Source of the DNA: Phycisphaerae bacterium
Lineage (GTDB): Bacteria > Planctomycetota > Phycisphaerae > Phycisphaerales > SM1A02
Direction: 5' to 3'
Length of the DNA: 50,573 nucleotides
Assembly (NCBI GenBank): GCA_002709295.1
Contig: PAQL01000036.1
Coordinates: 1 to 50,573 of the forward strand
A program made the position numbers and the translations under genes. Shown here in pieces: positions 35,858 through 45,006 of the stretch (its first letter is position 1; each line of letters starts with the position of its first letter). The notes below the pieces were generated by a model. It had not been told where the DNA came from and ran no database searches. It saw nothing but the letters and a program-made list of their open reading frames with translations.

Positions 35858-37977
35858 CGCTTCTCCGCCGTACATGGCGGCTGCTGGACGACCTCCAGCA
35901 TCGTCCGATCGCGAAGGTGGTGTTGACCATCGTCGCCCTGATCGCCGTCGGTGCGACCTTCGGGCGCGTCTACATGGCGGCCGAGGATGCTAGAACCCGC
36001 TTCGACGAGGTGGTCGAGGTGCTTCGGGAGGCCAACAGCCTCGAACAGGACGCGGTGGCGGTCCGACTGCTGGAGACCGGCGAGGTCGAGGCCGGGGGCC
36101 GGGTCTACGGCGGCCCGCGCATCCAGGCGTCGATCGCCGACTATTTCGAAGAGACCTCGGGGGACCTCCTCGAGATCCCGAAGATCTCCGCGCTCCTCGT
36201 GAGCGAGACCATTCCCGACTGGCTGCGGCCCGCGCTCATCGACCGCCCCGAGTTCCTGTTGTGGGCGGCCCTCCTCGTCACGGCCTGGCTCTTGGTGGTC
36301 ATCTGGACGGGCGTGACGCTTCCCGTGGTGCTCGCCCTGGGGGGGACCATGCTCCCGGCGTTCCGGGCCTTAGCGAGGGGCTATACCGGACTGAGCATCT
36401 CCATCCTCGGCGCCGGCGTGCTCGTCACGACCTTCCAGATCCTGATCAGGTCGCTGGTGCTCCTGCTCGGTCTCATCGCCGAGCCAAGGACCATGCTCTC
36501 CCGTCACGGCCGCCCCGGCCGCATCGTGCAGGTGGCGGCGGTGGCTCAGACGGTCGTGCGCGAGAGCACCCGACTCCGGATCACCCTCGCCTTCATCGTG
36601 GCGATGCTGATCGCCCTGCCCCTGATCCCGCTGTGGATCGACCCGACGGAACCAGTCCGCTACCAGGTGCAGAACTTCCTGAGCGACTCGATGTCGCTGG
36701 TCTACGGAATCGCGGCGGTGATGACCCTCGTCCTCGCGTGCGCGACCGTGAGCTTCGAGATCCGGGACCGCCAGATCTGGCATCTCGTGACCAAGCCGCT
36801 CGGACGGGCGCAGTACCTCCTCGGCAAGTGGGTCGGCATCTGCCTGCTGAACCTCGTGCTGCTGCTGATCGGCGGCCTTTCGATCTTCGGTTTCACCGAG
36901 TATCTCGGGACCCGGGCCAACGACCCGCAGTCGGTCATCGAGGTCCACGACGAGATCCTCACCGCCCGTATCGGGATCCGACCGACCTACGACGAGCTGA
37001 CCGAGGTCCAGGTCCGCGAGCTCGCCTACACCGAGTATCAGAACGACAAGATCACCCGGGATCGCGTGGAGGCCGGCGAGGCCGACGAGTTCGACGTCAT
37101 TCGAGGGATCGTGCAGCGACTCCGACGCGAGCACCTCGACCGCCAGCGTGCGGTTCCACCCGGCGGGTTCAACGAGAACCGCGAGTACGACGCCCGGACC
37201 TACGTGTTCGAGGGGCTGGGTTCCGCGGCACGTTCCGGACGCAATCTGACCCTTCGCTATCGATGCCACATCGGCCGCTCGGAGAGCACCGATCGCTATC
37301 CGATCGTGTTCCGATTCCCGGAATTCGGCGACGAGATCCAGCGAGACGTCATTCCCGAGCAGTGGCAGAGGGTCATGCTTCCCTCCGAGCTGGTGGGCGA
37401 GGACGGCACCCTCAGGATCCAGATTCTCAACGGTGGATTCTCGGATTCCCCCAGCGAGGCGAGTCGCATGTTCTTCGCCAACGGCGCGACCCTGATGTTC
37501 GATGCCGACGAGTTCGAGATCCTCTGGCAGGCATCGAGCTTCGAGGCGAACTTCTTCCGGGCGATGATCATCAACTGGGTGAAGCTCGCGTTCCTCGGCA
37601 TGCTCGGCGTGGTCGCCTCGACCTTCCTGAGCTTCCCGGTGGCGATGCTGCTGGCCTTCACCGTGTTCATCGGCGGATCGATGACGCCGTTCATCTCGAC
37701 GAGCCTCTCCCAGTTCCGGCCCGATGAGGACGCGTGGTTCGTGATCAAGCTGGTCCAGATGGTGATCGCGGGGGTGGCGAGGGCCGCGGAGTGGCTCCTC
37801 AGTCCCTTCGGAGAGGCGAGTCCGAATCGAATGGTCGTCGAGGGAAGACTGGTCTCGATCGGAGGAGTGTTCCGGGACTTCGCGGTGATCGGGATCTTCT
37901 GGTGCGGCACCGTGCTGCTGATCGGATGGGCGGTCCTCCGACGTCGAGAACTCGCGACCTATTCCGGACATGGCTGA
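35854..37977 (+). CDS. Large ABC-2 type permease with a soluble insert
   Basis: 707 residues from GTG 35854 (GTGA overlap). Membrane spans: one N-terminal (about 22-42), then helices near 133-150 and 155-210, then a pair near 245-265 and 285-300 around the coupling segment EIRDRQIWHLVTKPLGRAQY, and ICLLNLVLLLIGGLSIFGF. Residues about 350-550 are a large hydrophilic insert with a beta-rich look (FEGLGSAARSGRNLTLRYRC). The C-terminal third returns to the membrane, ending VLRRREL. Standard ABC-2 permeases are about half this size, so the periplasmic insert is the distinctive part, probably a binding or partner domain. Related to the permease at 28606. Confidence 0.82.
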   Translation: MTLLRRTWRLLDDLQHRPIAKVVLTIVALIAVGATFGRVYMAAEDARTRFDEVVEVLREANSLEQDAVAVRLLETGEVEAGGRVYGGPRIQASIADYFEETSGDLLEIPKISALLVSETIPDWLRPALIDRPEFLLWAALLVTAWLLVVIWTGVTLPVVLALGGTMLPAFRALARGYTGLSISILGAGVLVTTFQILIRSLVLLLGLIAEPRTMLSRHGRPGRIVQVAAVAQTVVRESTRLRITLAFIVAMLIALPLIPLWIDPTEPVRYQVQNFLSDSMSLVYGIAAVMTLVLACATVSFEIRDRQIWHLVTKPLGRAQYLLGKWVGICLLNLVLLLIGGLSIFGFTEYLGTRANDPQSVIEVHDEILTARIGIRPTYDELTEVQVRELAYTEYQNDKITRDRVEAGEADEFDVIRGIVQRLRREHLDRQRAVPPGGFNENREYDARTYVFEGLGSAARSGRNLTLRYRCHIGRSESTDRYPIVFRFPEFGDEIQRDVIPEQWQRVMLPSELVGEDGTLRIQILNGGFSDSPSEASRMFFANGATLMFDADEFEILWQASSFEANFFRAMIINWVKLAFLGMLGVVASTFLSFPVAMLLAFTVFIGGSMTPFISTSLSQFRPDEDAWFVIKLVQMVIAGVARAAEWLLSPFGEASPNRMVVEGRLVSIGGVFRDFAVIGIFWCGTVLLIGWAVLRRRELATYSGHG

Positions 37978-38064
37978 TCGCCCGGCCCGGGCCGAACCGG
38001 GCCCTCCGACCGGGCGTATCCGGGGACGACGTCCCGATCGATCGCAGACTGGACCGACCGTCAC

Positions 38065-40272
38065 ATGAGAGACCGCATCGTCCAAATCGTCGCCATCCTT
38101 CTTGCCGGCACGTTCATCGTGCTGGGGGGGGGTCTTCTTCCGATCATCGTCGAGAAGGCCGGACAGGATCATCTGATGGTGACGGTGGTCGACCCCGAGA
38201 CCCGGGATCGGCTCCCTGACGTCGAGACCGAGAAGATCTTCACCAGCATGATCCGAAGGATGTCGACCGTGGAGAGGGTCTCCGGCGACGAGGACCTCGA
38301 GATCGACTACGACGCGGGCACCAGGACGTGGAAGGGTGCTCTGGGGGACATCGTGAAGGTCAGGTGGCGGGACGGCGGACGCACTCGGGAAGTGACCGGC
38401 ATCCTCGATTCCCGGGACGGATACGGCCTTCGCTACACCGATTCGTCGGTGGAGGGGGCGCCACCCATCGTGGCGCTCGGCACCGCGATCGGAGCCCTCC
38501 GGGGCGTGATCGTGGACTACCTCTGGCTGAAGGTCAACATGATGAAGGAGGACGGGGAGTTCTACGAGGTGATGAGCGATGCCGAGCTCATCACCAAGCT
38601 CCAGCCTCGCTTCGCCCAGGTGTGGGGTTTCCACGGCCACAACATGGCCTACAACATCTCCGTGATGACCAACACCGCCGAGGAACGGTGGGACTGGGTC
38701 ACCGCCGGAATCGACCTGGTCCGCAATCAGGGCCTCCGATACAACCCGAACGACGTGGTGCTCCACAAGGATCTGGCGTTCTGGTTCGCCCACAAGATCG
38801 ACGGAGTGAGCGACGACGCCCACTTCCACTACAAGAAGGAGTTCGCCGAGGAGTGGCACTATCTGCTCGGTCCGCCGCCCTTCGACCACGAGGATCGGAT
38901 CGCGTGGATCAAGGCGGTTGCGGACGCTCCGGAATCCCTCGAGGAGGCGGAAGCCCTCGTCCCCGGCACCCAGGCGATCGTCGACGAGCTGACGGAGGCT
39001 CTCGACGCCCAGGGGCCCCGGTTCCGGGTGACCCTCGATGCCGAGTTCCTCATCAACCTCGGGCGATGGCTCGCGGTCAAGAACTCGCCTTACGCCCGGA
39101 TCCTCGGACTCGACTCCGCCTTCAAGGCCAACGATCCGGTCTACGCGGCCTTCGACCGCGTGCTCAGCGACCCTCAGAAGCGGGCGCCGGTGCTGAATTT
39201 CCTCGCCTATCTGCGGGCCAGGGTCCTGCGCGAGGAATACAACATGAATCCCGGTGTGATGTACGAGTTCACCCGGGACATCGGACCTCTGGACTGGAGG
39301 CATCCGCAGGCTCACGCGCTCTACTGGGCGCGACTCGGCACCGAGCGGGGTTCGAAGCGGTACGAGGGCGTCGAGGACGTCCACAAGGTGATCAACAACG
39401 ACCGTATCTGGCTGCAGGCCATGCAGGCGCTGGCGCGAAGCGGATTGCTCAGCGTGGATCCGATGAGCGAGGAGAATCCCGGACGCCTCAGCGATCCGAG
39501 GTGGATCCGCGCGATCGACCGGTACTTCCGCGAGGTCTACGACAAGCACTACGACTCCCGGGGCGGAGGCGGCGATTCCTTCTCGAACTTCCACGAGAAC
39601 TTCATGAAGCAGGCGGTTCGTGAACTGTGGAGGGCGGGGGAATACAAGGATGCCGAGGAGATGTACGCCTATCTCGACTCCCTCTATGGAACCGGCGGGG
39701 TGATCCCCAACGCCGGGTACTCGGTGCCGATCGAGCAGTTCGTCAAGAACCAGGCGACCGGGGAATACGAGATGCAGCCCGAGGTGGCCCGGAGCGACGT
39801 CTACGCCTCGCTGCGAAGGGGATTCCGTGAAGGACTCCTGCTGAATCGACCCGAGGTCCTGGAGGACGCCATCCGTTTCGCCGGAGAGCTCACCGCCTAC
39901 TTCAAGGGCAACGAATCCAACAACTACGTCAACAAGTTCGGGGCCGGCCGGATCAAGGATCTCGTGGGAGATCTGGAGACCAGCGTTCGCGACGTGTTCC
40001 GCGCGGTGCTTCTGGATCGCTCCCTTCCGCTCATCGATCGTCTGACGATCTACAACAGCGCCGGTGACGATCAGAAGCGGATGGCCTACGACGCGGTCCG
40101 TCCCGAGATCGAGGCGGAGTTCATGAACACCCCCCTCGCCCAGGCCTATCGATTCGATCAGGCCTTCCCGGAGCCGTCCGGCATGGATGCGTATCGCAGG
40201 AGTCAGGCGATCGCGGCGGAGGCCGCGAAGGCCCGACAGGAGGCGGTCGACGTCGGAGCGGAGAAGAAGTGA
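38065..40272 (+). CDS. Large membrane-anchored protein with helical repeats, planctomycete-type
   Basis: 735 residues. A single N-terminal span (about 5-28, IVQIVAILLAGTFIVLGGGL) and then a large, mostly helical extracytoplasmic region. Highly organised block near 140-230: GAPPIVALGTAIGALRG, IVDYLWLKVNMMKEDGEFYE, ELITKLQPRFAQVWGFHGHN, AYNISVMTNTAEERWDWV, which reads like TPR-type helices. Further on, WRHPQAHALYWARLGTERG and FHENFMKQAVRELWRAGEYK. I recall similar proteins as conserved hypotheticals in planctomycetes beside ABC-2 genes. It is the last structural member of the SPFH/ABC operon, 87 bp after the permease. Function unknown. Confidence 0.7.
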   Translation: MRDRIVQIVAILLAGTFIVLGGGLLPIIVEKAGQDHLMVTVVDPETRDRLPDVETEKIFTSMIRRMSTVERVSGDEDLEIDYDAGTRTWKGALGDIVKVRWRDGGRTREVTGILDSRDGYGLRYTDSSVEGAPPIVALGTAIGALRGVIVDYLWLKVNMMKEDGEFYEVMSDAELITKLQPRFAQVWGFHGHNMAYNISVMTNTAEERWDWVTAGIDLVRNQGLRYNPNDVVLHKDLAFWFAHKIDGVSDDAHFHYKKEFAEEWHYLLGPPPFDHEDRIAWIKAVADAPESLEEAEALVPGTQAIVDELTEALDAQGPRFRVTLDAEFLINLGRWLAVKNSPYARILGLDSAFKANDPVYAAFDRVLSDPQKRAPVLNFLAYLRARVLREEYNMNPGVMYEFTRDIGPLDWRHPQAHALYWARLGTERGSKRYEGVEDVHKVINNDRIWLQAMQALARSGLLSVDPMSEENPGRLSDPRWIRAIDRYFREVYDKHYDSRGGGGDSFSNFHENFMKQAVRELWRAGEYKDAEEMYAYLDSLYGTGGVIPNAGYSVPIEQFVKNQATGEYEMQPEVARSDVYASLRRGFREGLLLNRPEVLEDAIRFAGELTAYFKGNESNNYVNKFGAGRIKDLVGDLETSVRDVFRAVLLDRSLPLIDRLTIYNSAGDDQKRMAYDAVRPEIEAEFMNTPLAQAYRFDQAFPEPSGMDAYRRSQAIAAEAAKARQEAVDVGAEKK

Positions 40273-40931
40273 GCCCGACTCCGCCTCCGGCGATCTGGTG
40301 TGTCGGTCGCAACTACGCCGACCATGCCCGCGAGCTTGGAAACGACGCCCCCACGCGTCCGATGGTCTTCTTCAAGAACCCCGCATCGGTGATCGGTCAC
40401 GAGGATCCGATCGTCATTCCCCCCGCCTGTCGCGAGAACGGGCCGGAGGTCGACTGGGAGGGCGAGCTGGCGGTGATCATCGGCCGGGACGCCAGAGACG
40501 TCCCTGCCGACGACGCCCTGTCATTCGTCTCCCATCTTGCGGTCGCCAACGACGTGACCGCCCGGTGGTGGCAGAAGCAGGGGAGCGGCGGCCAGTTCTG
40601 TCGTGGCAAGAGCTTCGACACCTTCTGCCCGATGAGCCCCCCGATCCCGCTCTCGGAGGCCGGGGATCCCCGGGACCTCCTCATCGAGACCCGATTGAAC
40701 GGAGATCTCGTCCAGTCGGGGAGGACCTCGAACATGATCTTCCCGGTCGAGGATCTCGTCGCCGAGCTGTCGCGAGGCACGACCCTGCTCGCGGGCACGG
40801 TTCTGCTCACCGGCACGCCCGCGGGCGTGGGTGCGGGGATGGATCCACCTCGGTTCCTCGGTCACGGGGACGTGGTGGAGATCGGGATCGAAGGCGTGGG
40901 ACGACTTCGAAATCCGGTCCGCGAGGGCTGA
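40269..40931 (+). CDS. Fumarylacetoacetate hydrolase family protein
   Basis: 220 residues from GTG 40269 (GTGA overlap with the previous gene). The FAH fold of acylpyruvate hydrolases: CVGRNYADHARELG, VDWEGELAVIIGRDARDV with the metal-binding Glu and Asp, GKSFDTFCPMSPPI, and LAGTVLLTGTPAGVGAGMDPP. These match small FAHD1/YcgM-like enzymes that hydrolyse acylpyruvates or decarboxylate oxaloacetate. Length is normal. Coupling to the SPFH/ABC operon is probably positional rather than functional. Confidence 0.93.
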   Translation: MSPTPPPAIWCVGRNYADHARELGNDAPTRPMVFFKNPASVIGHEDPIVIPPACRENGPEVDWEGELAVIIGRDARDVPADDALSFVSHLAVANDVTARWWQKQGSGGQFCRGKSFDTFCPMSPPIPLSEAGDPRDLLIETRLNGDLVQSGRTSNMIFPVEDLVAELSRGTTLLAGTVLLTGTPAGVGAGMDPPRFLGHGDVVEIGIEGVGRLRNPVREG

Positions 40932-41059
40932 TCGACTCACGGCGCGACCCACGGGATCATCGGCATCGATGCCGGGCCGATCACCGGAGTCGAGCGAGAG
41001 CAGGAAACGAACAGGTCACGGCGTGGAACGGCCGATGATGAGATGGACGGCCGAATCCC

Positions 41060-42094
41060 ATGAAGTCAGATCAGGACGACAAGGAATCCACGGTGAATGA
41101 TGGACCGGTGCCTTCGGTCTCCCGCACTCGACGCACGATCGAGGTCGCGGGATTCGTCGCCGGGCTCGGAATCCTGGCCTGGCTGGTGATGATCGCGATC
41201 CGGGAGGGCGACTGGCAACGGGTCGTGCAGGCGGATCGATCCCTCCTCGTCGGACTTCTGGGCTGCACGATTCTCAGCGCGTTCTTCAATGGAGCGGCGT
41301 TCTGGACCACGATCCGTCCGATCAAGCGGGTCGGCTTCCTCGAGCTGCAGGGGGTCAATCTCGTCGCGACCATGCTGAACTACGCACCGGTCAGGCTCGG
41401 GATGATCTCGCGCTTCGCGTGGCACATGAGGGTGGACGGCCTTCGATTCCTCGATGTGGTGGCATGGTTCGCCTCCCTGCTGGTCCTGATCCTCACCGCT
41501 CTCGGAGTGCTGGGCGTGGCGACGCTCATTGCGCCCGGGGTGGGGGCGGGCTGGTGGGTTCTGGTGGCCATCGGGATCATCGTCGCCGGTTCGGGCCTCT
41601 CGCTGATCGCCCGGATCGGATGGATCCGGCGGCATGGTCGCGGCACCGACCGCATTCTCAAGTCCCGCCTGGCCCGCTGGGTCGGCCTGCTGCTTCGTCT
41701 TCTCGACGTGGGGACCTATGCGGGCCGAATCGCCTTCTCGCTGGCGATCCTCGGGATCGAGATGACGCCCTCCCACATCATCCTCCTTGCGGTGGTCGCT
41801 CTCGTCACGAACCTCATGCCGGTGGGGCGTTTCGGTTTCCGCGAGCTGGCCGTGGCCTGGACGGCCGCCCGTCTCGGTTCCGACTCGGTGGTCGACGTTC
41901 CGTGGGAGCAGCTCGCCCTGCTGGAGTCCGGTGCGGAACTCCTGGTCTATCTTCCGCTGGGCATCCTGTGCGCCCCCTGGTTCGCACTCGGACTTCGACG
42001 GGGCGGCCTTCAACGAGTCGAACCGGATGGTGACGAGACGTCATCGTCCGGGCCGGACATCCCTTCCATTGATCCGGATCAGGACCGGGACTGA
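41060..42094 (+). CDS. Multispanning membrane protein, LPG-synthase-TM/UPF0104-like
   Basis: 344 residues with about eight hydrophobic segments, starting near residues 30-48 (VAGFVAGLGILAWLVMIAI). Features such as LNYAPVRLGMISRFAWHM, AVVALVTNLMPVGRFGFREL and LLESGAELLVYLPLGILC recall the lysylphosphatidylglycerol synthase transmembrane/UPF0104 family of flippase-like proteins, in which short loops with Pro-Gly/Phe-Arg-Glu motifs recur. The match is partial. The tail is acidic. Its last 16 bp overlap the end of yidD on the opposite strand. Confidence 0.6.
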   Translation: MKSDQDDKESTVNDGPVPSVSRTRRTIEVAGFVAGLGILAWLVMIAIREGDWQRVVQADRSLLVGLLGCTILSAFFNGAAFWTTIRPIKRVGFLELQGVNLVATMLNYAPVRLGMISRFAWHMRVDGLRFLDVVAWFASLLVLILTALGVLGVATLIAPGVGAGWWVLVAIGIIVAGSGLSLIARIGWIRRHGRGTDRILKSRLARWVGLLLRLLDVGTYAGRIAFSLAILGIEMTPSHIILLAVVALVTNLMPVGRFGFRELAVAWTAARLGSDSVVDVPWEQLALLESGAELLVYLPLGILCAPWFALGLRRGGLQRVEPDGDETSSSGPDIPSIDPDQDRD

Positions 42095-42375
42095 GAGGAC
42101 GCTCCGGAGGGCTCGTTCTCAAGACCGGGAACCGGATCGAAGCCGGCTCCGCCGCCCGGGCGGCATCTGGTGACCCGTCTGAATGCAAGCCATCCGCCCC
42201 GCATCGGGCCGTGCATCTCGATGGCCTCCTTCGCATAGCGGGAACAGCTTGGTTGGAAACGGCAATGTCCACCGAGGAAGGGTGACAGCAGGCGTTGATA
42301 GCCGGTGATCGCCAGCAGCATCAGCCGTGCGGTGATGCCCGTGGATCGTCGTGATCGGCTCGCCTTCTTCGCCAT
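42079..42375 (-). CDS. yidD: Membrane protein insertion efficiency factor YidD
   Basis: 98 residues from ATG 42375. YidD aids YidC-mediated membrane insertion. Signature: YQRLLSPFLGGHCRFQPSCS followed by RYAKEAI, then HGPMRGGWLAFRRVTRCRPG and GGAGFDPVPG. All family cysteines are present. The first 15 residues are basic and poorly conserved. The start codon lies 55 bp inside the end of rnpA in another frame, a larger overlap than the few bases usually seen, and is the nearest start upstream of the conserved region with normal length. Confidence 0.92.
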   Translation of the reverse strand: MAKKASRSRRSTGITARLMLLAITGYQRLLSPFLGGHCRFQPSCSRYAKEAIEMHGPMRGGWLAFRRVTRCRPGGGAGFDPVPGLENEPSGASSQSRS

Positions 42376-42722
42376 GACCTGTCGAGTCTCCCGATCGTGT
42401 GGCCGAGATCGTCCGCGTACGCGGACACCGAATCCGGTTCGTGGGGCCGCACGACGACCAGGAGATCGTAACCGGTCGGCCATTCGGATCGGTGGATTCG
42501 AAAGGCCTCGCGGATCCTCCGCTTGACCCGGTTGCGGACCACCGCGTTGCCCACCCGCCGGCCCACCGAGATCCCGATTCGAAGATGCCCCAGATCGTTG
42601 GGCAGACCGTAGACCAGGAGGGGCCCCGACTCGCTTCTGACCCGCGCAGCATGGATCGCGGCGAAGTCGCGTCGACTTCGAATTCTCCATCGGGTGCCGA
42701 AGCTTCGATCCCTCGGGTCCAT
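42321..42722 (-). CDS. rnpA: Ribonuclease P protein component
   Basis: 133 residues. RnpA helps the RNase P RNA mature tRNA 5' ends. The RNR signature is VGNAVVRNRVKRRIREAFR; before it are the N-terminal RIRSRRDFAAIHAARVRSES and IGISVGRRVG, after it GYDLLVVVRP. The extra C-terminal 20 residues (RRRADHDDPRASPHG) are encoded by the bases that also start yidD. rpmH, the usual upstream neighbour, is absent: a ClC channel gene ends three bases before the rnpA start. Confidence 0.94.
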   Translation of the reverse strand: MDPRDRSFGTRWRIRSRRDFAAIHAARVRSESGPLLVYGLPNDLGHLRIGISVGRRVGNAVVRNRVKRRIREAFRIHRSEWPTGYDLLVVVRPHEPDSVSAYADDLGHTIGRLDRSWRRRRADHDDPRASPHG

Positions 42723-42725
42723 GCG

Positions 42726-44579
42726 TCAGGACTCCGCAAGCGCGTGCTGATACTCGCGCATCAGACGGGTCCGGGTCAGGATGCCGATCACGCGAGCGGA
42801 GCCCTCGGGGCCCGAGACCACCGCGAGACTGGCGGCGTCATGCCCGCTGAACCTGTCGAGGGCGACGTCGAGGGTGTCGTCCAGTTCGATGCAGGGCAGA
42901 TCCTTGCGTTCGAGTTCTCCGACCTGCAGCAGGGGGATCGCCTCGCGGAAGACCAGGGCCGCCTGGAGATCCCCGGCGGTCACCATGCCGAGATAGAAGT
43001 CGGATTCGTCGACCACCACGAAGTCGGAGACCGAGAATCGTTCACTGAGCTCGAGGAGTCGTTGCCCGTTCTCCTCCGCCTTCACGGTGACCGGCGGGAT
43101 CAGCGGGACATCCCGGACCGTCAGGCGTCGGAGGATCGTGAGGTCGGTGGTGCCTCCGACCCGGACGCCTGCGGCGAGCAGTTCGGACGAGTACACGCTC
43201 TCACGAGCGAGAAGGCGGCCGATGATCACGCTCAGGACCGCACAGAGGAGCAGTGGAACGATCAGGGCGTAGGTCTGGGTCAGCTCGTAGACGAGCATGA
43301 CTCCGGTCATGGGCGCGTGAGTCGTCGCGGCCACCATCGCCGCCATGCCCACCAGCGCGAAGTGGGCGGGGCTGGCGTCGGGGAACCAGCCGGTGCCGAC
43401 CACCACCACGCCGAACAGGCTGCCCACCAGGGCACCGAGCACCAGGGACGGGGCGAACAGACCGCCGGCTCCGCCCGAACCGAGGGTGAGACTGGTGGCG
43501 ACGATCTTGAGCACCGCCCAGACGGCGAGCAGTCCGATGATGCTCGGCCACGCCTCGACGAGGGTGGATCCCGTCTCGGCGGCGTAGAAGTCGGGAGTCA
43601 GGACCCGCTGGATGACCATGTATCCGTTGGCCATGAAGGGTGGAATGGGTTCCGCCTCGAGTCCGAAGAGGTCGATCCGCGAGACGAGCATGTAGGCCAG
43701 GCCGAGCAGACCGAGCAGGCCCGCCCCGATCGCGGGACGAAGAGGCGTCGGAACCTTCCTGATGCCCTCGAACCGCTTCTCGGTGAACTGAAGGGAACGG
43801 GTGAAGAGGACCGCCATGATCCCGCAGGCGATTCCGAGCAGCACGAACGGAGGCGTCATGCCGACCGTGAAGGGGATCTCGTCCTGCTGGAAGAACGAGG
43901 GACCTACCCCGAAGAGAGGTTCGTTGGTTCCAAGAATGGTCTGGGTGGTGGCGGCGGAAAGAACCGCGGCCACCACGATGGGGGTGAAGGTCCGCAGCGA
44001 GAAGTCACGCAGCAGGACTTCCAGCACGAAGAAGATTCCTGCAAGGGGGGCGTTGAAGACGGATGCCAGGCCGGCGGCCGCCCCGCAGCCCAGGAGCGTC
44101 GTGCCGCTCTTGGCATCGAGCCGGAAGAGTCTCGCGAGGTTGGAACCCAGGACCGCGCCGATCGTCACGATCGGACCCTCCGGTCCGGCGGAGCCGCCCG
44201 ATGCGATGGTGAAAGTCGATCCGAGCCACTGTCGAGGCAGGAGCCTGAGTCGGAGGCGCGACTGGCGGCGTGAGACCGCGTAGATCACCGCGGAGACACC
44301 GTGGCCCTTGAAGTCCACCGGGATCACCCGATTCAGAAGGCCCGTGGCCAGGGCACCGACCACCGGCACGAGGGGGATCAGCCAGAGCATGAGCCCGGGC
44401 TTCTCGATGCCGATCGATTCGGCCATGTGCTCGAGGGCCTGAATCGGACCGATGAAGGCGAGGGCGGCGACACCCATGAAGAGACCGAAGGCCGCCGCAA
44501 GGGCGAGCAGCCACCATTCCCGGCCGAGGCCGAGCCGATCAGAGATCCTGAGAATCAGCTTCCAGGGAGCGGATGCCAT
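42726..44579 (-). CDS. ClC-family chloride channel/antiporter with C-terminal CBS domains
   Basis: 617 residues. Ten or more membrane helices. Selectivity-filter motifs: ASGGSAGPEGPIVTIG with the gating glutamate Glu134 in GPEGP, and TLGSGGAGGLFAPSLVLGA (the GGxFxP block). Further FNAPLAGIFFVLEVLLRDFS supports ClC. From about residue 465 two CBS domains follow (VRDVPLIPPVTVK ... YLGMVTAGDLQAAL; LPCIELDDTLDVALDRFSGH), which usually sense adenine nucleotides. The gating Glu fits an antiporter or channel; transport mode cannot be decided. Unusually, it is directly upstream of rnpA and yidD. Confidence 0.93.
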   Translation of the reverse strand: MASAPWKLILRISDRLGLGREWWLLALAAAFGLFMGVAALAFIGPIQALEHMAESIGIEKPGLMLWLIPLVPVVGALATGLLNRVIPVDFKGHGVSAVIYAVSRRQSRLRLRLLPRQWLGSTFTIASGGSAGPEGPIVTIGAVLGSNLARLFRLDAKSGTTLLGCGAAAGLASVFNAPLAGIFFVLEVLLRDFSLRTFTPIVVAAVLSAATTQTILGTNEPLFGVGPSFFQQDEIPFTVGMTPPFVLLGIACGIMAVLFTRSLQFTEKRFEGIRKVPTPLRPAIGAGLLGLLGLAYMLVSRIDLFGLEAEPIPPFMANGYMVIQRVLTPDFYAAETGSTLVEAWPSIIGLLAVWAVLKIVATSLTLGSGGAGGLFAPSLVLGALVGSLFGVVVVGTGWFPDASPAHFALVGMAAMVAATTHAPMTGVMLVYELTQTYALIVPLLLCAVLSVIIGRLLARESVYSSELLAAGVRVGGTTDLTILRRLTVRDVPLIPPVTVKAEENGQRLLELSERFSVSDFVVVDESDFYLGMVTAGDLQAALVFREAIPLLQVGELERKDLPCIELDDTLDVALDRFSGHDAASLAVVSGPEGSARVIGILTRTRLMREYQHALAES

Positions 44580-44700
44580 GGTGGTGATGCGGTTCCTGGC
44601 CTCTGAGGGCGGTTTCGGGCCGATTCCGACCCTTTCCGATGGGGATCTGACAAGGGTATCGGTCGGGGCGGGCCGGTGGCATCGGCCATGCTGGTGGGTG

Positions 44701-44706
44701 TATCAT
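44701..44706 (+). promoter_or_regulatory. Candidate -10 element of the rpoZ-coaC unit
   Basis: TATCAT, four to five matches to TATAAT, about 54 bases before the rpoZ ATG. No clear -35. Confidence 0.3.
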
Positions 44707-44759
44707 GTCCAATTCGGCTTGAATGCGGTCCAGTCTCCCTAGAAGAGGTCAATCCAGCC

Positions 44760-44972
44760 ATGATCGAGGCTCTGAAGAGCGATGAAATCGTGCAGAAGGT
44801 CGGCGGACGTTTCCGCCTCACCGCCCTGATCCAGCGACGGCTGGGGGAGATCATCGATGGGGCGCGACCGCTGGTCGAACGGAACGGCATGTCCGATCTC
44901 GAGGTGGTGATCCAGGAGATCATGCAGGACAAGATCTCGATCGACGAAGGCGCTTCAGAAGAAGAGGCCTGA
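44760..44972 (+). CDS. rpoZ: DNA-directed RNA polymerase omega subunit
   Basis: 70 residues from ATG 44760, with GAGG about eleven bases upstream. Omega assists RNA polymerase assembly by clamping beta-prime. The recognisable part is VGGRFRLTALIQRRLGEIID followed by GARPLVE, the conserved helix where family members read N-R-F-x-L-x-x-x-A-x-x-R-A. The typical KIALEEI segment is replaced by DLEVVIQEIMQDKI. It is short but within family range. It is followed by coaC, matching the rpoZ-coaBC order seen in many bacteria and supporting both calls. Confidence 0.85.
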   Translation: MIEALKSDEIVQKVGGRFRLTALIQRRLGEIIDGARPLVERNGMSDLEVVIQEIMQDKISIDEGASEEEA

Positions 44973-45006
44973 CGATCCCGTTCGAACTCCGCAGGGAGTC
45001 GACTTG

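Noticed and set aside
36370-39594. 1074-codon minus-strand open frame
   Set aside because: Runs across two well-supported plus-strand genes and the gap between them; His/Asp/Arg-rich shadow sequence.
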